From positions 1,154,034 to 1,218,033 of the forward strand of contig VXAI01000166.1 of the NCBI GenBank assembly GCA_013399305.1: a DNA stretch of 64,000 bases. Direction: 5' to 3'. The notes beneath the pieces are model-generated. The model searched no databases and had not been told where the DNA came from. It saw only the letters and a list, made by a program, of their open reading frames with translations. Source of the stretch: Rostratula benghalensis (Eukaryota; Chordata; Aves; Charadriiformes; Rostratulidae). This document shows, piece after piece, positions 23,701 through 37,678 of the stretch (position 1 is the stretch's first letter; every line of letters begins with the position of its first letter). The translations under genes were made by a program, and so were the position numbers.

Positions 23701-26700
23701 GAATGTTTCGTTGTTTCAGAATGCAAAGTCTTAATTGCACTGTTTTCAGGTAGTATAAGGAACTAATGTCTCTTTCTTCAGGTTTGGGGCTGTTTTCTTA
23801 AGCTAGTACAGTTGTGTGTTTTCTCAGTAGCCATCCATAGTCCCGTCTGCTGAGATCACCACCTGACTTGGGAAAACCCCAGTTTGAAATGCCAACTTTT
23901 GTAGAGATCTGTTGAAGCATTCAATAGATGGAAGTTGGAAGGAGGGGGTTTCCTAATGGAGTTCAAACAGGGAAAATAATACTGACACTATATAAACACT
24001 ATTAGCAAGTGTCCCTTCTCGTAAAAAGTATCGTATCAGATTTTTTGCATGCTGCTTTCTAGAGTTACATTTCTGTGATTATTAATGATTCATATAATTG
24101 CTCTAAAATTACTCTTTGTATTGGAGAAGACATGGTATTAATTGGAGAGTTTGTGCTCCTAAATAGTGTAACAGTGCAATGAGGGAGGAAGCATGAGGGA
24201 CTGTGCCCTGAGGAAGGTGACATGCAGGGGCGGGATGACTGCAATAAGCAGTCTTAGACGCAGATTGTTGGAGATTTTATTTGATTAATTTAAATTTTAA
24301 AATAACTTAGATATCAGCCTTGACTCATTGTTTGGAGTATCACTGTACAAGAGTACTGCTGAAAAAATGAGATGAATTTGAATAAACAGAGAAGTAATGA
24401 ACTCATAAGCCAGTTTGTTGCTGCCCATTTTACTAAAGTCTTTACTGCTAGAAGAAGGAATGAAGGGGTTCAGACCTGCTTTTCTTGTGCTCCAAAATCT
24501 TTCTGGGAAGAGCCCTTCAGCTTACGACCATGTATACCAGGATTACAAGTGCTGTTTGGTGCAGTATGGGAGTTGGTCTTGATGTCCATACTTTTTTTTT
24601 TTTTCATATAGCAATTCCTTAAAACCAATCTAACTTACAATAATATGCAATTATATTTGTAAGTCTCTCAGAAGTGTAATGAAATGTGGAGGCCTTTTTA
24701 CACCTGAGGTATATGGGAATTAAAGCTTGATTTTGTGGATTAATTAAGACTGAAGTGCTACAGTGAATCTTGCAAATAATTTAAATTAATGTAGAACTAC
24801 CTTTTCCCTTCCCCTTCTCCCATCCTCTGTGGAAGAGAGATGAGAAAAATATGTTTAATTAAAAAGAAATAAGCAATAAAGTTGAGAACCTTAGAAAAAA
24901 CTGCAATTTATGATGAGGTTAAGATGGCATACACATTTAACAAGATTTCATGTAGGTATATACAGAATTCTGTTACTTTTCTGCTCATTGCCTAATTTTA
25001 CCTGGTTGGGGATAACCAGTAGCAGTGGGATAGCTCAGTCTCTGTACATGGATGCAGAGCATGGTTTCTCATACATAATCAAAGATAATAGTAGGAAGGT
25101 ATATGTGCTTCTAAATCCAGTCCTGTATATTTTTCCCCCGTCTCCTTTGCAGTTAGAATTGTGTTTACCTTTCTGAATCCTCTCTAAGCTTATCTCAGGG
25201 TGAATGAGAGGAAAGGGCTTTTCTCTTTCAGAAAATTGTAATACCTGTCCATCCAACTTTATTAAAGTAATGCTATTTAATACTTTTCTTTTTGACACAT
25301 TTTACTGATGACATGCCATGTTTTTCAGTATTGCCATTACATCACTAAGACAGGAAAAGGGGCAAATATTTGTTCATGGGAAATCTAAGCTAAAAAAATA
25401 AAGAAAGTGATTGGTTGCCTTAATGTCTTACCATACTGACATAGCTATGTTTATAAAAAAATAAAACATTTTCATTATGCCTTGATCTTTCAGCAAATTA
25501 TATTGTTTCCTGATGCTTTTAAAGCCTAAATTGGTTGATAGTAATAGTCGAGAACAAGCTGGAGGTTTTTTTAAATTTATTTTTATGTTTGCAAATTTAA
25601 ACTTGACACCTTGCTTATAGCTGTCTCTTTAAAGAGTAAAATTGGAGATACAGCTCCCTCTATCTGTCCTGGGAATACCTATGCTGCATGGTTTTTTTGA
25701 AGTGCACCTGCAAATTATTATAGTAACAGCATGTGTATTGTCAACATGAAGATACAAGATAAAAACTTCTTTTACAGGTCAGTAGTTGTTCTAAATTATG
25801 GTAACTGGAATTTTAGAAGAATAAAGGATGAGTCATTTTCTTATGTGAAAATACTTCAATCAAGATACATGATGCAAAAGAAAGAAAAAAGCCCCTTGCA
25901 TGGTAAGGTTCTCAGATAATTTATTATTAGAATAAAATATATACATTTAAAAATCCTAGCTATTCTTTAGTGCCCATGCAATTTTTACAGACATAACAGC
26001 AGCAAATGTACTTCATGTGTTTGTTGACATTCATTAAGGAAAACATTTTCTGTGCTGGTGGAAAAATATGCATAAACAGTACAATATTAGGGGATACAAC
26101 AGATACTGGAATGAAAAGAAATGATGCTATATAAATCACATCTTAGAACTCATACGTGCAAGAGTACCTGAGTAAAAACTTGGGGTTTAGTGTACTCCCC
26201 TGTGGTCTGGTCACATGCCACCTTAGTTTGAGTCTGTGCATGTGATTCGGACAAATAAAATACAATCTGATTTTCATTTTAGGTTGTCTGTGGTTTATAT
26301 TTGCACTGAATGCATACTAGAGCTCTGAATAAGTTTGTACTAAGCTTGTGGTGGTGTTAGCATTTTATATTAACTGTAATTAATAAAATTAACATAGCAA
26401 CATAACATTAACAAGAGTAGGTTTGGCAAGCTTGTTACTATAAAAAGAAAATTTTGGAGCATTGTGATATAACTTGTATGCTAAAACTCAGGGAAACTTA
26501 GTAAGTTAGTCATCAACAATTCAGGCTAGAGAAGCTTCTTTTTTATTTCAATCTGTATTTTAAACTCCCTTCTACACACCTTTCCTGTAAATCGTGTATT
26601 TTGCTCTTTCTGATCAGATGTAATTTCATGCTTAAGAACATCTCGTAGACTTTCCAAAGAACTGAAATAAGAAGTATTGACAGTCCCAACTGATAAGCAT

Positions 26701-28793
26701 CTAAAAATGAAGATATCATGAAAACTGTTTTGTAATATAGTGCAAAACTTATGTTCTCAAGAGTAATGACACACACATGCCTGTTAACACCTGCACAGTC
26801 TGAGAGCCTAATCTTGCAGCCTTTAGCACTTATGGGTGTAGCTTTGTTAAACACACTATTTCTAGAATGTGCTTTTTCTCAAAGACAGGATAGAAATGGG
26901 AGTTGAAGTCTTGGTAGGCAAAGAGAGCTGATGGAGAGGGGGTAACTCCTGTAGGTGGGTCTCTGTGGAAGCAGAAGGGACTTGATACCCTGCAAAACAG
27001 GGTCCACCAAGTATGGGGCAGGCAGGGCCAACTGCCTGGGCTCCTACGACAGTAACAGAATACCATAATGCCCAGCTACCAAAGTTCTTGATGTGGTGGC
27101 AGGTCCATTGGTGTATATTACATTGCATTTCCTAATGGTTTAATAATGGTGGCAATGGCTTTCAGAAGACTAAAGTTAGGGAAATAATAATAATTTTTAA
27201 AAGTCCTTGGAATTGGAACTGGTATGTAATTTTTTTACTGTGTCTCTTGGGGAAGTCAAGACGGTGACGGAAAAATTGAGAGGAAAGGGCATTTAGTTTC
27301 TGCAGTATTTGTCCCTATTAAAGGTAATAAAAATCTTCAAGTGGTTTAAAAAACATGGGATCAAGTCATAAAATGCACACATACTGTAGTTATCACTATT
27401 AATCACTCTATTAAAAAACTGTCAGGTGATGCGAAATTATAAAACAGTTGATTAAATGAGCTTGGCAAATACCCTGCTGTATAGTTGTACTGCACTTAAC
27501 AGTATTCTAAAGCTAAAGTAATTATGGGATGATTAGGGGTGTGTCACACTAGCCTTCCCACCAGGACTCTGCCAGTTTTTCCTGTGGATGCCTTAAGTAA
27601 ACACAGGAGCTTTGGGTTGCACCCGCGCACCTGGGCAGGGCACTGCTGGAGCTGATGCTGTGATGACTGACGTGGAGATTAACATCTTAACCTTCCCTGA
27701 AAAATGCTACTTTTTAGAGCACTGACTTATTAGCTAATGCTTTATTAATAAGGCTCTAGTTATTTGGAAAATAACATATTACAAGCTGAGTTTGGGGGTG
27801 TTTTCTGGTTGCTGCTTGAATTTGATAATTTTTTTTTTTTTTTTTTCCCCCAGGGAAAAGCTAACTGTTGTACTTTTAAAACTTAGTGAAACTTTCCTGG
27901 AATCATCAGTAGTCAATGTTTTTCTTTGAGACAAAAAATAATTAATGAATGAATTTGATTGCAGTGACCATTAGATCCAATTATATCCCGACGAGAACAC
28001 AGTCCTCCATAAGTACCACATTTCCCAATAGTGGAGTAATTCAGCTGCATATTGAAAATACTCTTTTGCAATTTAGCCACTTCCATGGTTCCAGCTGGCA
28101 AATAGTTTGCTCAGCCTGTCCAAGCCGTAGCTTAGTTTTCAGGATTCTGTTTCATTTGAGTAGGCTTTTTTGTAAAAAAAATGTTATGAAGTACTTAGTT
28201 TTCCTGAGAAAAGCAAATTGATTCCATTCTGCAAATATAGTCTTATGCTAAGAAAACAGTGGGGTTTTTGCCTTTCTTTTTCAAAAAAGTTTTTAACTTT
28301 GATGAGAAAATATATATCTAACCACTTCTATCATTTCTTCTTTGAAGTAATTAATTGTTTGTATTAGGAGTACAGAATTAATGTTGGATGCTGAATAGAG
28401 CCACTGACTATTGTGTTCCCTCTTCCACAGGGTGTTCCATGGGCGGGCCTAACTCCCAGTCACTCCCTGTAGCTTGCAGAGTAACAGGCACCTCAGCATG
28501 CATTCACCTTTTATTCCTCCTAATGTAATAATGAGGCTATGTAATAACCTTGCTTACATTAAGTTTTCTTTTCTCTAAATCCACACTTGTAATTTTAATT
28601 ATTTTTGCATATAAAAATTATTATTTTTCTTTCTGTGTTCAAGTCACCACGTCAGATTCAGTGTTGACAACACTCATTACCTTTGCAATTAATGATGTTT
28701 CAAGTTTTCCCAAAGCCATGAGGGTTTCATTTTTCCTGAAACGTTAAAGTCCATTTCCAGCCTTCATGGCTGCAGAGAAAACCATATGACTTG
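20733..28793. other. Non-coding stretch downstream of METTL15
   Basis: Eight kilobases of AT-rich sequence with no recognisable gene or clear transposon. The longest open frame (22384-22764, plus strand) shows no domain, no splice-phase logic and no plausible codon bias. A GC-richer patch lies at about 26870-27130 and an 18-base poly(T) at 27829-27846. Older, heavily decayed repeats may be present but cannot be recognised by eye. Confidence 0.7.
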
Positions 28794-29840
28794 AATCATA
28801 GAATGTTTACGTCTGGAAGGGACTTGAAAGGTCATCTAGTCCAATGCCCCTGCAGTAAGCAGGGACATCTTTAACTAGGTCAGATTGCTCAGAGTCTCAT
28901 CAAGCCTGCCCTTGAATGTCTCCATGAATGGGGTCTCTACCACCTCTGTGGACCACCTGTTCCAGTGTCTCACTGCCTTTGTAGTAAAGAACTTCTCCCT
29001 GCTCTAGTTTAAAACCATTGCCCCTCATCCTATTGCTACGTGTCCTTGCAAACAGGTCCTCCCCAGCTTTCTTGTAGGCCCCCTTCAGGTAGTAGAAGGC
29101 TGCTATAAGATCTCCCTGGAGCCTTCTCTCCTCCAGGTTGAACAACCCCAACTCTCTCAGCCTGTCTGATCATCTTTGTGGCCTTCCTCTGGAACTGCTC
29201 CAACAGGTCCACATCCTTCTTGTGGTGAGAGCTCCAGAGCTGGGTGTAGTGCTGTAGATGCTGTCTCACGAGAGCAGAGTAGAGGGAGAGAATCACCTTC
29301 CTTGATCTGCTGGCCATGCCTCTTTTGATGCAACCCAGGATGGCCTTCCGGGCTGCAAGTGATGATTGTTGGCTCATGTCCAGCTTTTCTTCCACCAGTA
29401 CCCCCAAATCTTTTTCCACAGGGCTTCTCTCTAGCACATCATACCCCAGCCTGTATTGATAATGAGATTTGTCCTGACCCATGTGGAGGACCTTGGACTT
29501 GGCCTGGTTGAACTTCATGAGGTTTGCACAAGGTTGCATGAAGTTTGGTAGTTCCTGGGGTCCTCCTTTCTACATCCTTTTTAAAAATGGGTGTAATGTT
29601 TCCCTTCCTCTAGTGACCAGGGACTTCACCTGATTGCCATGACTTTTCAAATATCATAGAGACTGGCTTGACAGCTACACCAGCCAATTCCCTCAGGACT
29701 CTGGGATGCATCTCATCATTTCCCATGGACTTGTGTATGTTTAGGTTCCTCAGATGATCATAAACCTTGTCTTCACTTACAGTGGGAGGGACTACGTCTT
29801 GGACTTTGACTTAGAGCCCTTTATCTTTTCCACAAGTACG
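28794..29840 (-). repeat. CR1 LINE, antisense, with internal deletion of the RT core
   Basis: The longest CR1 copy in the window. Its 3' end is at the left (reverse complement of the ATTCTATG-type tail and of the 'ggactagatgacctttcaag' element). On the minus strand, 29036-29539 encodes the end of CR1 ORF2: NLMKFNQAKSKVLHMG, then EKDLGVLVEEKLDMSQQ, then a degraded LYSALVRQHLQ..TQLW and KKDVDLLEQFQRKATKMIR. From about 29545 to 29840 the minus strand encodes the start of the RT domain ([45 protein letters not shown]). The middle of the RT, including the catalytic aspartate motif, is absent, so the two blocks meet near 29535-29550. The copy is inactive. Confidence 0.92.
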
Positions 29841-32800
29841 TACAATAATCAAATGTAATCTTTTGATTTGGTTTGGTTTTGATAGCCATGTCAGTTTTGG
29901 AGACCTGTTTCTGATTTTTCCCTTCTCCCTCTGCCCCCTGTTTGCCACTCTAGGGGTGTGTGTGTGTATACAGCACTTCCTCTGTACTTGTCACCTGGCT
30001 TGTGCGCCACTGCTCTTTCGTGGTACCAACATGTACAGTTTCAAGTACTGGAAGATGCTGTTATTTATCAGTTTACAAGGAATTGTTCTGGAACCATGTA
30101 ATTAAATAAACACACAGAACACATCTGGGTATGCCATTACACACCTCACTGCTGTGCAAATGCATGTTCATTACTGCCTCTGGTCCATTTGAGACGCTCT
30201 TGGGTTTTCATTTATTTGCACAATTATCTGGCTTTTGTTGAAAGCACTGTCTGCTGAAAAGCTGCAATTCTAGTTACTGTCTTAGGAGTACAATAGGCAG
30301 GGATCAGATATCTTCATTTTTAAATTAATGCATAGAATTTGAGAACTTAGTATAACATTTAGGCCTTCTCCTAAATGTCTTCCGAACTGAAATATGAACC
30401 AAATCATTTGTATTCATGGTCATATGTCTTTTAGTATCTATGAATCCCAGTTACCACACAGTTAAGAATATGCGATGGCCCTGGATTGAAGTGGAAATAA
30501 AGAAGGCTTGTTGCTGCTTCCTGTTTTATCAGCTAATCAGGTCATCTTCAACACAGAAATCTTCACAGTCTCTGAAGCACAAAAGCCTATCTTAAGCTTG
30601 AACCTTTACAAATGGATCCTTAAAAGTAGTTCTTATGCTTTATATCCCAGTAAGGTGACAGATTGTTGAATTAAATTCGTGAATGAAATTGTTTATAAAT
30701 ACAGCTTTGTAAACGCAGTCTTTCCCAATGAGCAGTTTCCTTAGGGTTGATAGGCAGAGTCAGGAGATTTTGAGCAGAGCTTCCTGGGTGATGTCCTGGC
30801 CATAAGGAGACTGTCAGTGCTGTGGGGAATGGGAGATCTGGGGTCTGTGGGTGACCGGGCTGCTCATCCTGGCCCTGAAGCAGTTCTGTATGACAAAGCA
30901 CTAGGGTGTTTGAACGTGGCTGGGTCTGGCTGTGGACTGAAGTCTGCAAGGGTTTTTCAATGATATTAAGAGAGAGGAATACCTCTAGTGGTACACAGTA
31001 TAATTGGTGATTGTGTAATTTAAGGTTGCCTTAGGTAATGATAAATATTGAGGGGTATTATTGGAGTAGGAGAATAATTTTATCACTCTCAAAAAGAACA
31101 CTGCACATGGCTTTTCTTAGGCAGGTTAAATTGGAGGGGTGTATTTTCTGCAATGGGGAGAAGTGTTTAATTTGAAAGGTAGTTCTTTGGGAATATCACT
31201 TTCAGTGATTAAAGTCCAGATATAATTGAAATCACCTGAGTCATGCTTCCATTTTTTCCCCAAATTATGCTACACTGGTGGGCAGTTTGCAATTATATGG
31301 GATCTGACCCAGTGTTAAATCCAGCAGCTTGAAAAGCTCTAAGGCTTTAAAGTGTCATTGTGAGAAATGTTAGAATGTGTGACTAGTACCTGGTTGCTGC
31401 CTTTAATAATTATTATTACTTCTATTTGCATTCACCTCAGCCACTGCTTCCTTTCCGTAGTCCGGGGAGAAGGGAGTTGTAGCTGACTGCAGCACAGACA
31501 GCATAAAAATGTCCTTTCCCTTATCTCAGCAAAATGCTTAGTTAAGGTTATTAGATGCCTGAATGTTGCATGAAAAGCACTTGATTTGCCTCAAAAGGGA
31601 ATTGTGACTGCTGTTATTTCACCTAAAATAAAGAATTAACTTAAATGCACATAAGTTGTATTTACTATATAAAAATTTATTTAAATAACTGATTTAGTTA
31701 AACCCGTGGAGATGACACGTTAGTCCTGGAAAGGAAAGCAGTTTAGTTAAACCAGAGCTATTAATGCTTGCTGAGAAAAAATTATTAGCTTGGCAGTGTG
31801 GTAAAATGAGTATGTTGCATTTGGGACAGAGCAGCCATGTCTATCACAATATCCTTTTCTTGAACATACTAACCTGAGGCTGTAGCAGCTTGGGTTTTTA
31901 TCTGTGATTTTCTACTTAATAGAATGACAGCTTTCTTGCCAGCATGTTAAACTGTCATGAAATGCCAATTCATGTCTTTAACGGTTTTCTTTGCAATGTC
32001 TGCAATTATGTTTTGTTTTTTTTTTTACAATACCCGTCTTTCTAGGTTTATTTAAAATAGTATGTGATGAGCAACTGTAGGGTACACCAGTAAAGCAATA
32101 TTAAAGTAATTCAGAAAAAGGTTGACAAGTACAGTTTTGGCAAATAATGTAGTTTTGGGTTGTGAGGTTTTTGTCCAACGGGTTTAAATACTGTTAGGAG
32201 CCTGTAGTCTTCCATGGGAAATGGCAGTGTAGCCCATCTCCAGCAGCATGACAATGGCTATTCATCATTTCTTCTGAGTTTAATCTACTAGAGGATTCAT
32301 CATCTGTGGCAGATGTCTGTAAATACACAAATCTGATGACCTAGGTCTCATTTACGGCAGAAATGTAGCTGGCAAGGATGTTTATTTCTCCTCCATGATG
32401 GATGTAAAACATGTTGCCTTAACTATCTAGAGAGAGAAAATAATGAAAGCTGAGGGGGTTTTGGTGCATTATTGAATAGCAGAGGTTAATAGCCTGGGAA
32501 CGTATGCTTTCGTTATTACCCTGGTTTCTTTCCTTTACTATCGTCTACACTCATCAATAAATAAATAAGTTAATTAAAAAGATCTTAAGGATCTGTACTT
32601 TGCCCCTTAGAAACAGCTATCAGAATCTCAGTAAAGGATTTAGCCTATGGCTTAAAAAAAATACATAGGGTTATGGATGGATGAAAGTCCTCAGCTTCGA
32701 TGGTTTTTATCGTTATAATGAGCTGCATAAGTTGCAACAATAAAGGAACAGTTATGGCTCCCCGCCAGCAGTTGTTTGGCCAGTGGGCCATGATAAGGCC

Positions 32801-35800
32801 CACTATGTAGAAAAGATAAGATGAAAATCCTATTTACAGAAGTGTCCAACGTTGCATGTGTATGTTTAATCGTAATGCTAATATATTGGAAATGTTCCAA
32901 ATGCATATGAAAGCACATTCAGAATCTAATTAAATGCACATAGCAAATTCTTTCTGATGTTTATGATGAGTTTATGAAGTGTGAGTAAGTGTATGTCCAC
33001 ATGCAGAAATTAGCATATTTTTTAGTATTTTAGTAAATTATTTACTGCACTTTACTGTGTGCAGCTTTATTTTTATGACCTCTCTTTTCTGCTGCCTGTG
33101 ACTGCACTGCTCACCCAGGCGTCCTCTCCTCCTTCTCACCTGTCACCACAACGTCCTTTGCTGACATGACTGCTGGGGGAGCTGCTATTCTGAGCTTCCT
33201 GCCAGGTTCAAGTTTCTGTGCAAACAGGTGTATTGGTGCTAAGTGCTCCTTTCATGAAGCTGATGTGGATTGTCTTCTGTGTTTGGAGAGTAAGTGGTCA
33301 GACAGTGAATAATGCAGAAGGTTGAGTTGTGCTTCAGAAATGCCTGGCACTTGTGGCTCTTCAGAGCCTGGTAGCAGCAGAGGGCTCTGCAGGGTCAGCC
33401 CAAGTGAGCAGACGAAACAGGGCACCAGCCCCTTTTGTGTCCCCACAGCTTTGCTTGGTGAAGGGACAGCTGTGTGTTCATTGAGAACCAAATAACATTC
33501 TTCTAGAAATAACTCGTTCTGCCACTTTGCTGGTCAAACTCTGGTGGATATCTTGTTTGTGGTTGTTCCTTATTTCAGTTATCTACAGGGAAACAGATAA
33601 TTTTGTTGCAATCAACACAAGACTTTGAAAGGGACTTGTGAAAAAGTCCTCATTTTTCTCTATCTCTGCACAAATTAATAAATGAAAATTTAACTTTACT
33701 GTTATTGCAATTTTATTATATGCAGCGCTGTTTACAGCCAGAGGGGTAGATAAGTAGGCACTCATATTCAAGTACAGCCCAACACTGTGGGTGGCTTTGA
33801 AATAGACTTTGCTGTCCGTATGTAGCTGACTACAGTGATTCTCACAAACCACAAACACATTTTGGAACAGTAAATTGGAAAAAGGAAGAATGTCTTACCA
33901 AGCCTCATTCACCTAAGAATTAAAATTGCTCAAAGGCTTAAATTTATTTAAAGTATTTTCAGATTAAGTGTTTTCACTGGACATTCGGTTGGTCATTCAG
34001 GATGTTTAAGCCCATGAAATAAGTAAAAAATAGCTAATGTGAAGAGCTGTGGAGAACCTATCACTATTGTTTTCACAAGAGCCAGCACATGGTCATTAAT
34101 AGAAGAGTTTAATTTTGCCTACTTAATTCCTGAAAAAGGAAAAGGAAAAGAGAGGCAGCAGCATCCACAGAAGATAAAGAGTGGGTGATTGGTTCCTATT
34201 ATTTTTCTTTTTAATATGAACATGAGCCCTACAGCGTTGTGATTCAGTTTCATAATTTCATTCCATTTATCCCAAGTGTCTGTTTTGGGAAAGATTCCTT
34301 TCCTTGAAGATTAGTTCATGAGTGGGTTTAATATGTTCTTGCAGAAATATATTCTTGTTTTCTTTTCTAATTTTGGCAGAGAGCAAACCACAACATTTCA
34401 TGACTTATATCTTATTTTTTTTATTTAAGCTTTTTCAAGACTTAAAAATAACAGTTATCACCTGCTTCAGCAGTCTGCTTTCTGCAAAGTTCCAGGTATC
34501 CTTATTTAAAAGAATTAATTATGTATTTAAAAATAGAGTTGTGGTTTCCCTGCCTATATAAACATATCCTTGTCTTTGCATGAATAACGATCCATTTGCA
34601 TCCATCTTTCCAATGCACTCTAATGAGGCCCTTTCTCTTAACAAAAGGGGGGCACAGTTCTCAGACTGAGGAACAACCTATAGAAAGGCCATTGCTACAA
34701 GTGCTACAGTTTATTCCACGGGGCTGAAGTTAGCACAGTAATTTACATAACTTTCCTGCTGCATGGTTTGCTGCTTACTTGACATTACAAAAGACCAAAG
34801 TTGAGAATACAGTACTGTAGAGTATCATGAAATTGCCTTTAACTTGTGCATTCATTGATATGAAGGCAAGTTAATTGCTAACCAGTGGTAGAGAGGGTAG
34901 AACAACAACTGGTCGGGGCTCTGGGGTCTGCTCCAAGCTTGGTGCCTGCCTCCCTGGCTGGCTGGCGGTGAGTCAATTAGACTGGGATGTCTGGTATGAA
35001 TGGTAAAAGCTAGATTCCTAAATTTGTATTTCATAAGTTTCTCGGCTTTGCAGAGATGCTGCACGCCAAAGCTTCAACTGAAATTTCAAATACAGTATTT
35101 TTGAATTCCCTCCCCTGCCATTGTTTATGAGGGGGGAGAGGAGGCTTCTGTTGCACTTCATCTTCTTAATTAAATGACTGTCATAAGTTTTAGTAATTTC
35201 TGACCAGGAAAAAGTGGATCATAAACATATAGATTTACATATTGATGTAGCTATTTATAAATATGTAAATACTTAACATCTTCTGAATGACATGCATGTA
35301 GAGAACTGACTGACAACAAAGCTTTTATTAGTGTAATTACAGTATAGCTCTTGCTGCAAAATTGTCACTACACCAGCATAGTCTCAAAATGGGATCATAG
35401 CTCTAACTTGGTCTTTATTAGCATGCTACTTTGTCTATAAAATAAAACATTCACCACATTACTAATAAAATTCTGGTTTATGTGAGTATTAAATACCTTC
35501 TGTTGAGTGAAGTATCAATTAAGCAATTAATTGCGAACTCATGTAATTTGTTTGAAATGGTGCTAATTACCACTGTAAGGTCTTTATTGATGCTGAAGTC
35601 TTTAGATGTAGACTGAAGGGATAAACACCTCATGTTACACAGATCAGCTTTCACATGGTAGTATCTTTCAGTTGCTGCTTACCAAGAGCCAAAGTATTTC
35701 TTCTCAAATTCTGTCTTTCCCCTACGTAAATCCTATCCCTCTCATCTCTTCATGTTACTGAAATAATGTACAGCCTGGTGGAAACTACCTTACTCTGAAT

Positions 35801-37641
35801 GAGAATATTACATCTCTTCAATGTGATGAACATTGAAAAATGCAAAGCATTTTCAGTCAAAATGCGGAAGACTTGTGTATCTGAAAACAGCCATGTCTTT
35901 TTCAGGTTTTAAGTAGGTGCAAAGAAAATTCTGCTTTTCTTTCTTTACCCAAAAATGAAAATACAGAAAAAATTGAATGAGTTTTTGGCCATTTTTTCAT
36001 CTCATCTTTATTTTTCTTTAAAATTTGGACCAGTGTTGCTGGAATTCAAAACAAATTTCCATTTTACACAGGTATTAGTGACAGTATGAAGAGCACTACA
36101 ATGACAAATAACTCCTGAAGATTATGAATTTTTTTGCATCAAAGATCTTATGCTGAAGGATTCTGGATGAGTTCTACACTTACTTGTTCATCTGAGCACA
36201 AAGTTTATATAGTTGCACTGTTTTAACAAAATTAATTGTGTGTGTGCAGGTCTGTATCTAGGTATGCATAAATACATATATGTATACATATATGCAGACA
36301 TAACAGAAATCACATTTCATTTATTAGCATGACCATCATTAGTTCTATTTTTGCAGCGCACCTAGCATAGCAGAAGCTACAAGGAGGCCCTAGCTGTTTT
36401 TGAATTCTCTCCTATAATGCATAACTCATATTTACATGTGAATGATGCTGCAGAGAGACATTCCGGGCTGTAGCAAATTGCCAAAGAAAAGTTCTCTGTT
36501 CTCCTCTCGAAAGACCCCACTTCTTTTGGACCTGCAGAGAGCAGTTTGTCCATGACGCCGCTGCTGAAGAGCGCATTGAGTCACACATCACAAATGCAGG
36601 CTTTGTCCTCTCTTGACTGACTAGGCTTGTATCAATCATTCCTTCCCCCTGTATTACTTAATGATACACCAACTCTTTCCACAAAGTGTGCATGACTCAA
36701 GGCATCACCACGCTCTTACCCCTGAACTATTCTTCTCTTTCTGAATCACAGAAGCTTGGGAGGGGTTTATTAGGGGAGACGTTTGGGAAGACCAAATTGC
36801 ACACTACTTGTAATATTAGGTTCCGTTCTTAAAATGGCAGTTTTGTTTAAACAACTTTCTTATTAATACTTTGAAAGGTTAATCCTGAAAGTTCTAGGGA
36901 TTCAGCTTTGAATACTGAAGTTCAAAGTTTCTGTTGAACATCTTGGAACCACAAAATAAGTTTGAAAATTATATGAGAACTTTTCCTCTTTAATAAGAAA
37001 AAGTCCAGAAACCCTATTTAATAAGCTTTCCATTTATGGTTTTCCAGCATTTCTAACAAGAACCAGTAAGTTTAAGCAAAATAAAGGATGAGCTTGGTTT
37101 CTAAGTGTTTGGATTTTTTAAATTATTTTTATTTACGGAAGTTGAAAAAAAAATAGTGAGAATTTGATACCCTGAAAATCTCCACATGCGTATATCTTCA
37201 TTTTTTGGTGTTTGACTAGCAGATTATTTTCTGGAGTTTTGTTAGCTTTTATTTTTATTCTATCAATAAATAAATTTAGAAAGTAATTTAATGTGAATCA
37301 CCGACACTTTTAAATAAGAGATATGAAACTTGTATCAGCCTATATTGCTCATGCAAACTATTTAGATACAGGTTCTTGTCCTCTTAGAAAGATAGTTTTA
37401 GTGGCTTAACATAAGGAGACAAAAAAGATGAAGGAAAGAGAATAGCAATGTTGGGGGTTACTACCACTTTCCATGCTGAACCATGTAAAAAAGGAGTTTA
37501 CAAAGAAGGATACTTATCAGGTTTGTTTTTATTTTATCCAGGGAGACTATTGCTGTTCAGAGACTTAAAGCTTCAGGGTCTAAAACTAATATTAATGTTG
37601 CAAATTTAGTAATAAAATGCACACAAATTAATTCTTCTGTC

Positions 37642-37678
37642 TTTTTTTTTTTGTTTGTTTGTTGGTTGGTTTGTTTTA
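37642..37678. repeat. T-rich / (TTTG)n-like simple repeat
   Basis: A poly(T) run passes directly into TTTG and TTGG repeats and ends in TTTTAG. It is a low-complexity tract with no nearby element to explain it. Confidence 0.8.

Noticed and set aside
26862..27128. GC-richer patch with overlapping minus-strand frames
   Set aside because: No recognisable protein or repeat. Composition alone is too weak to call a feature.
29036..29539. 167-codon minus-strand protein that could be taken for a gene
   Set aside because: It is the C-terminal part of CR1 ORF2 inside a dead LINE copy.
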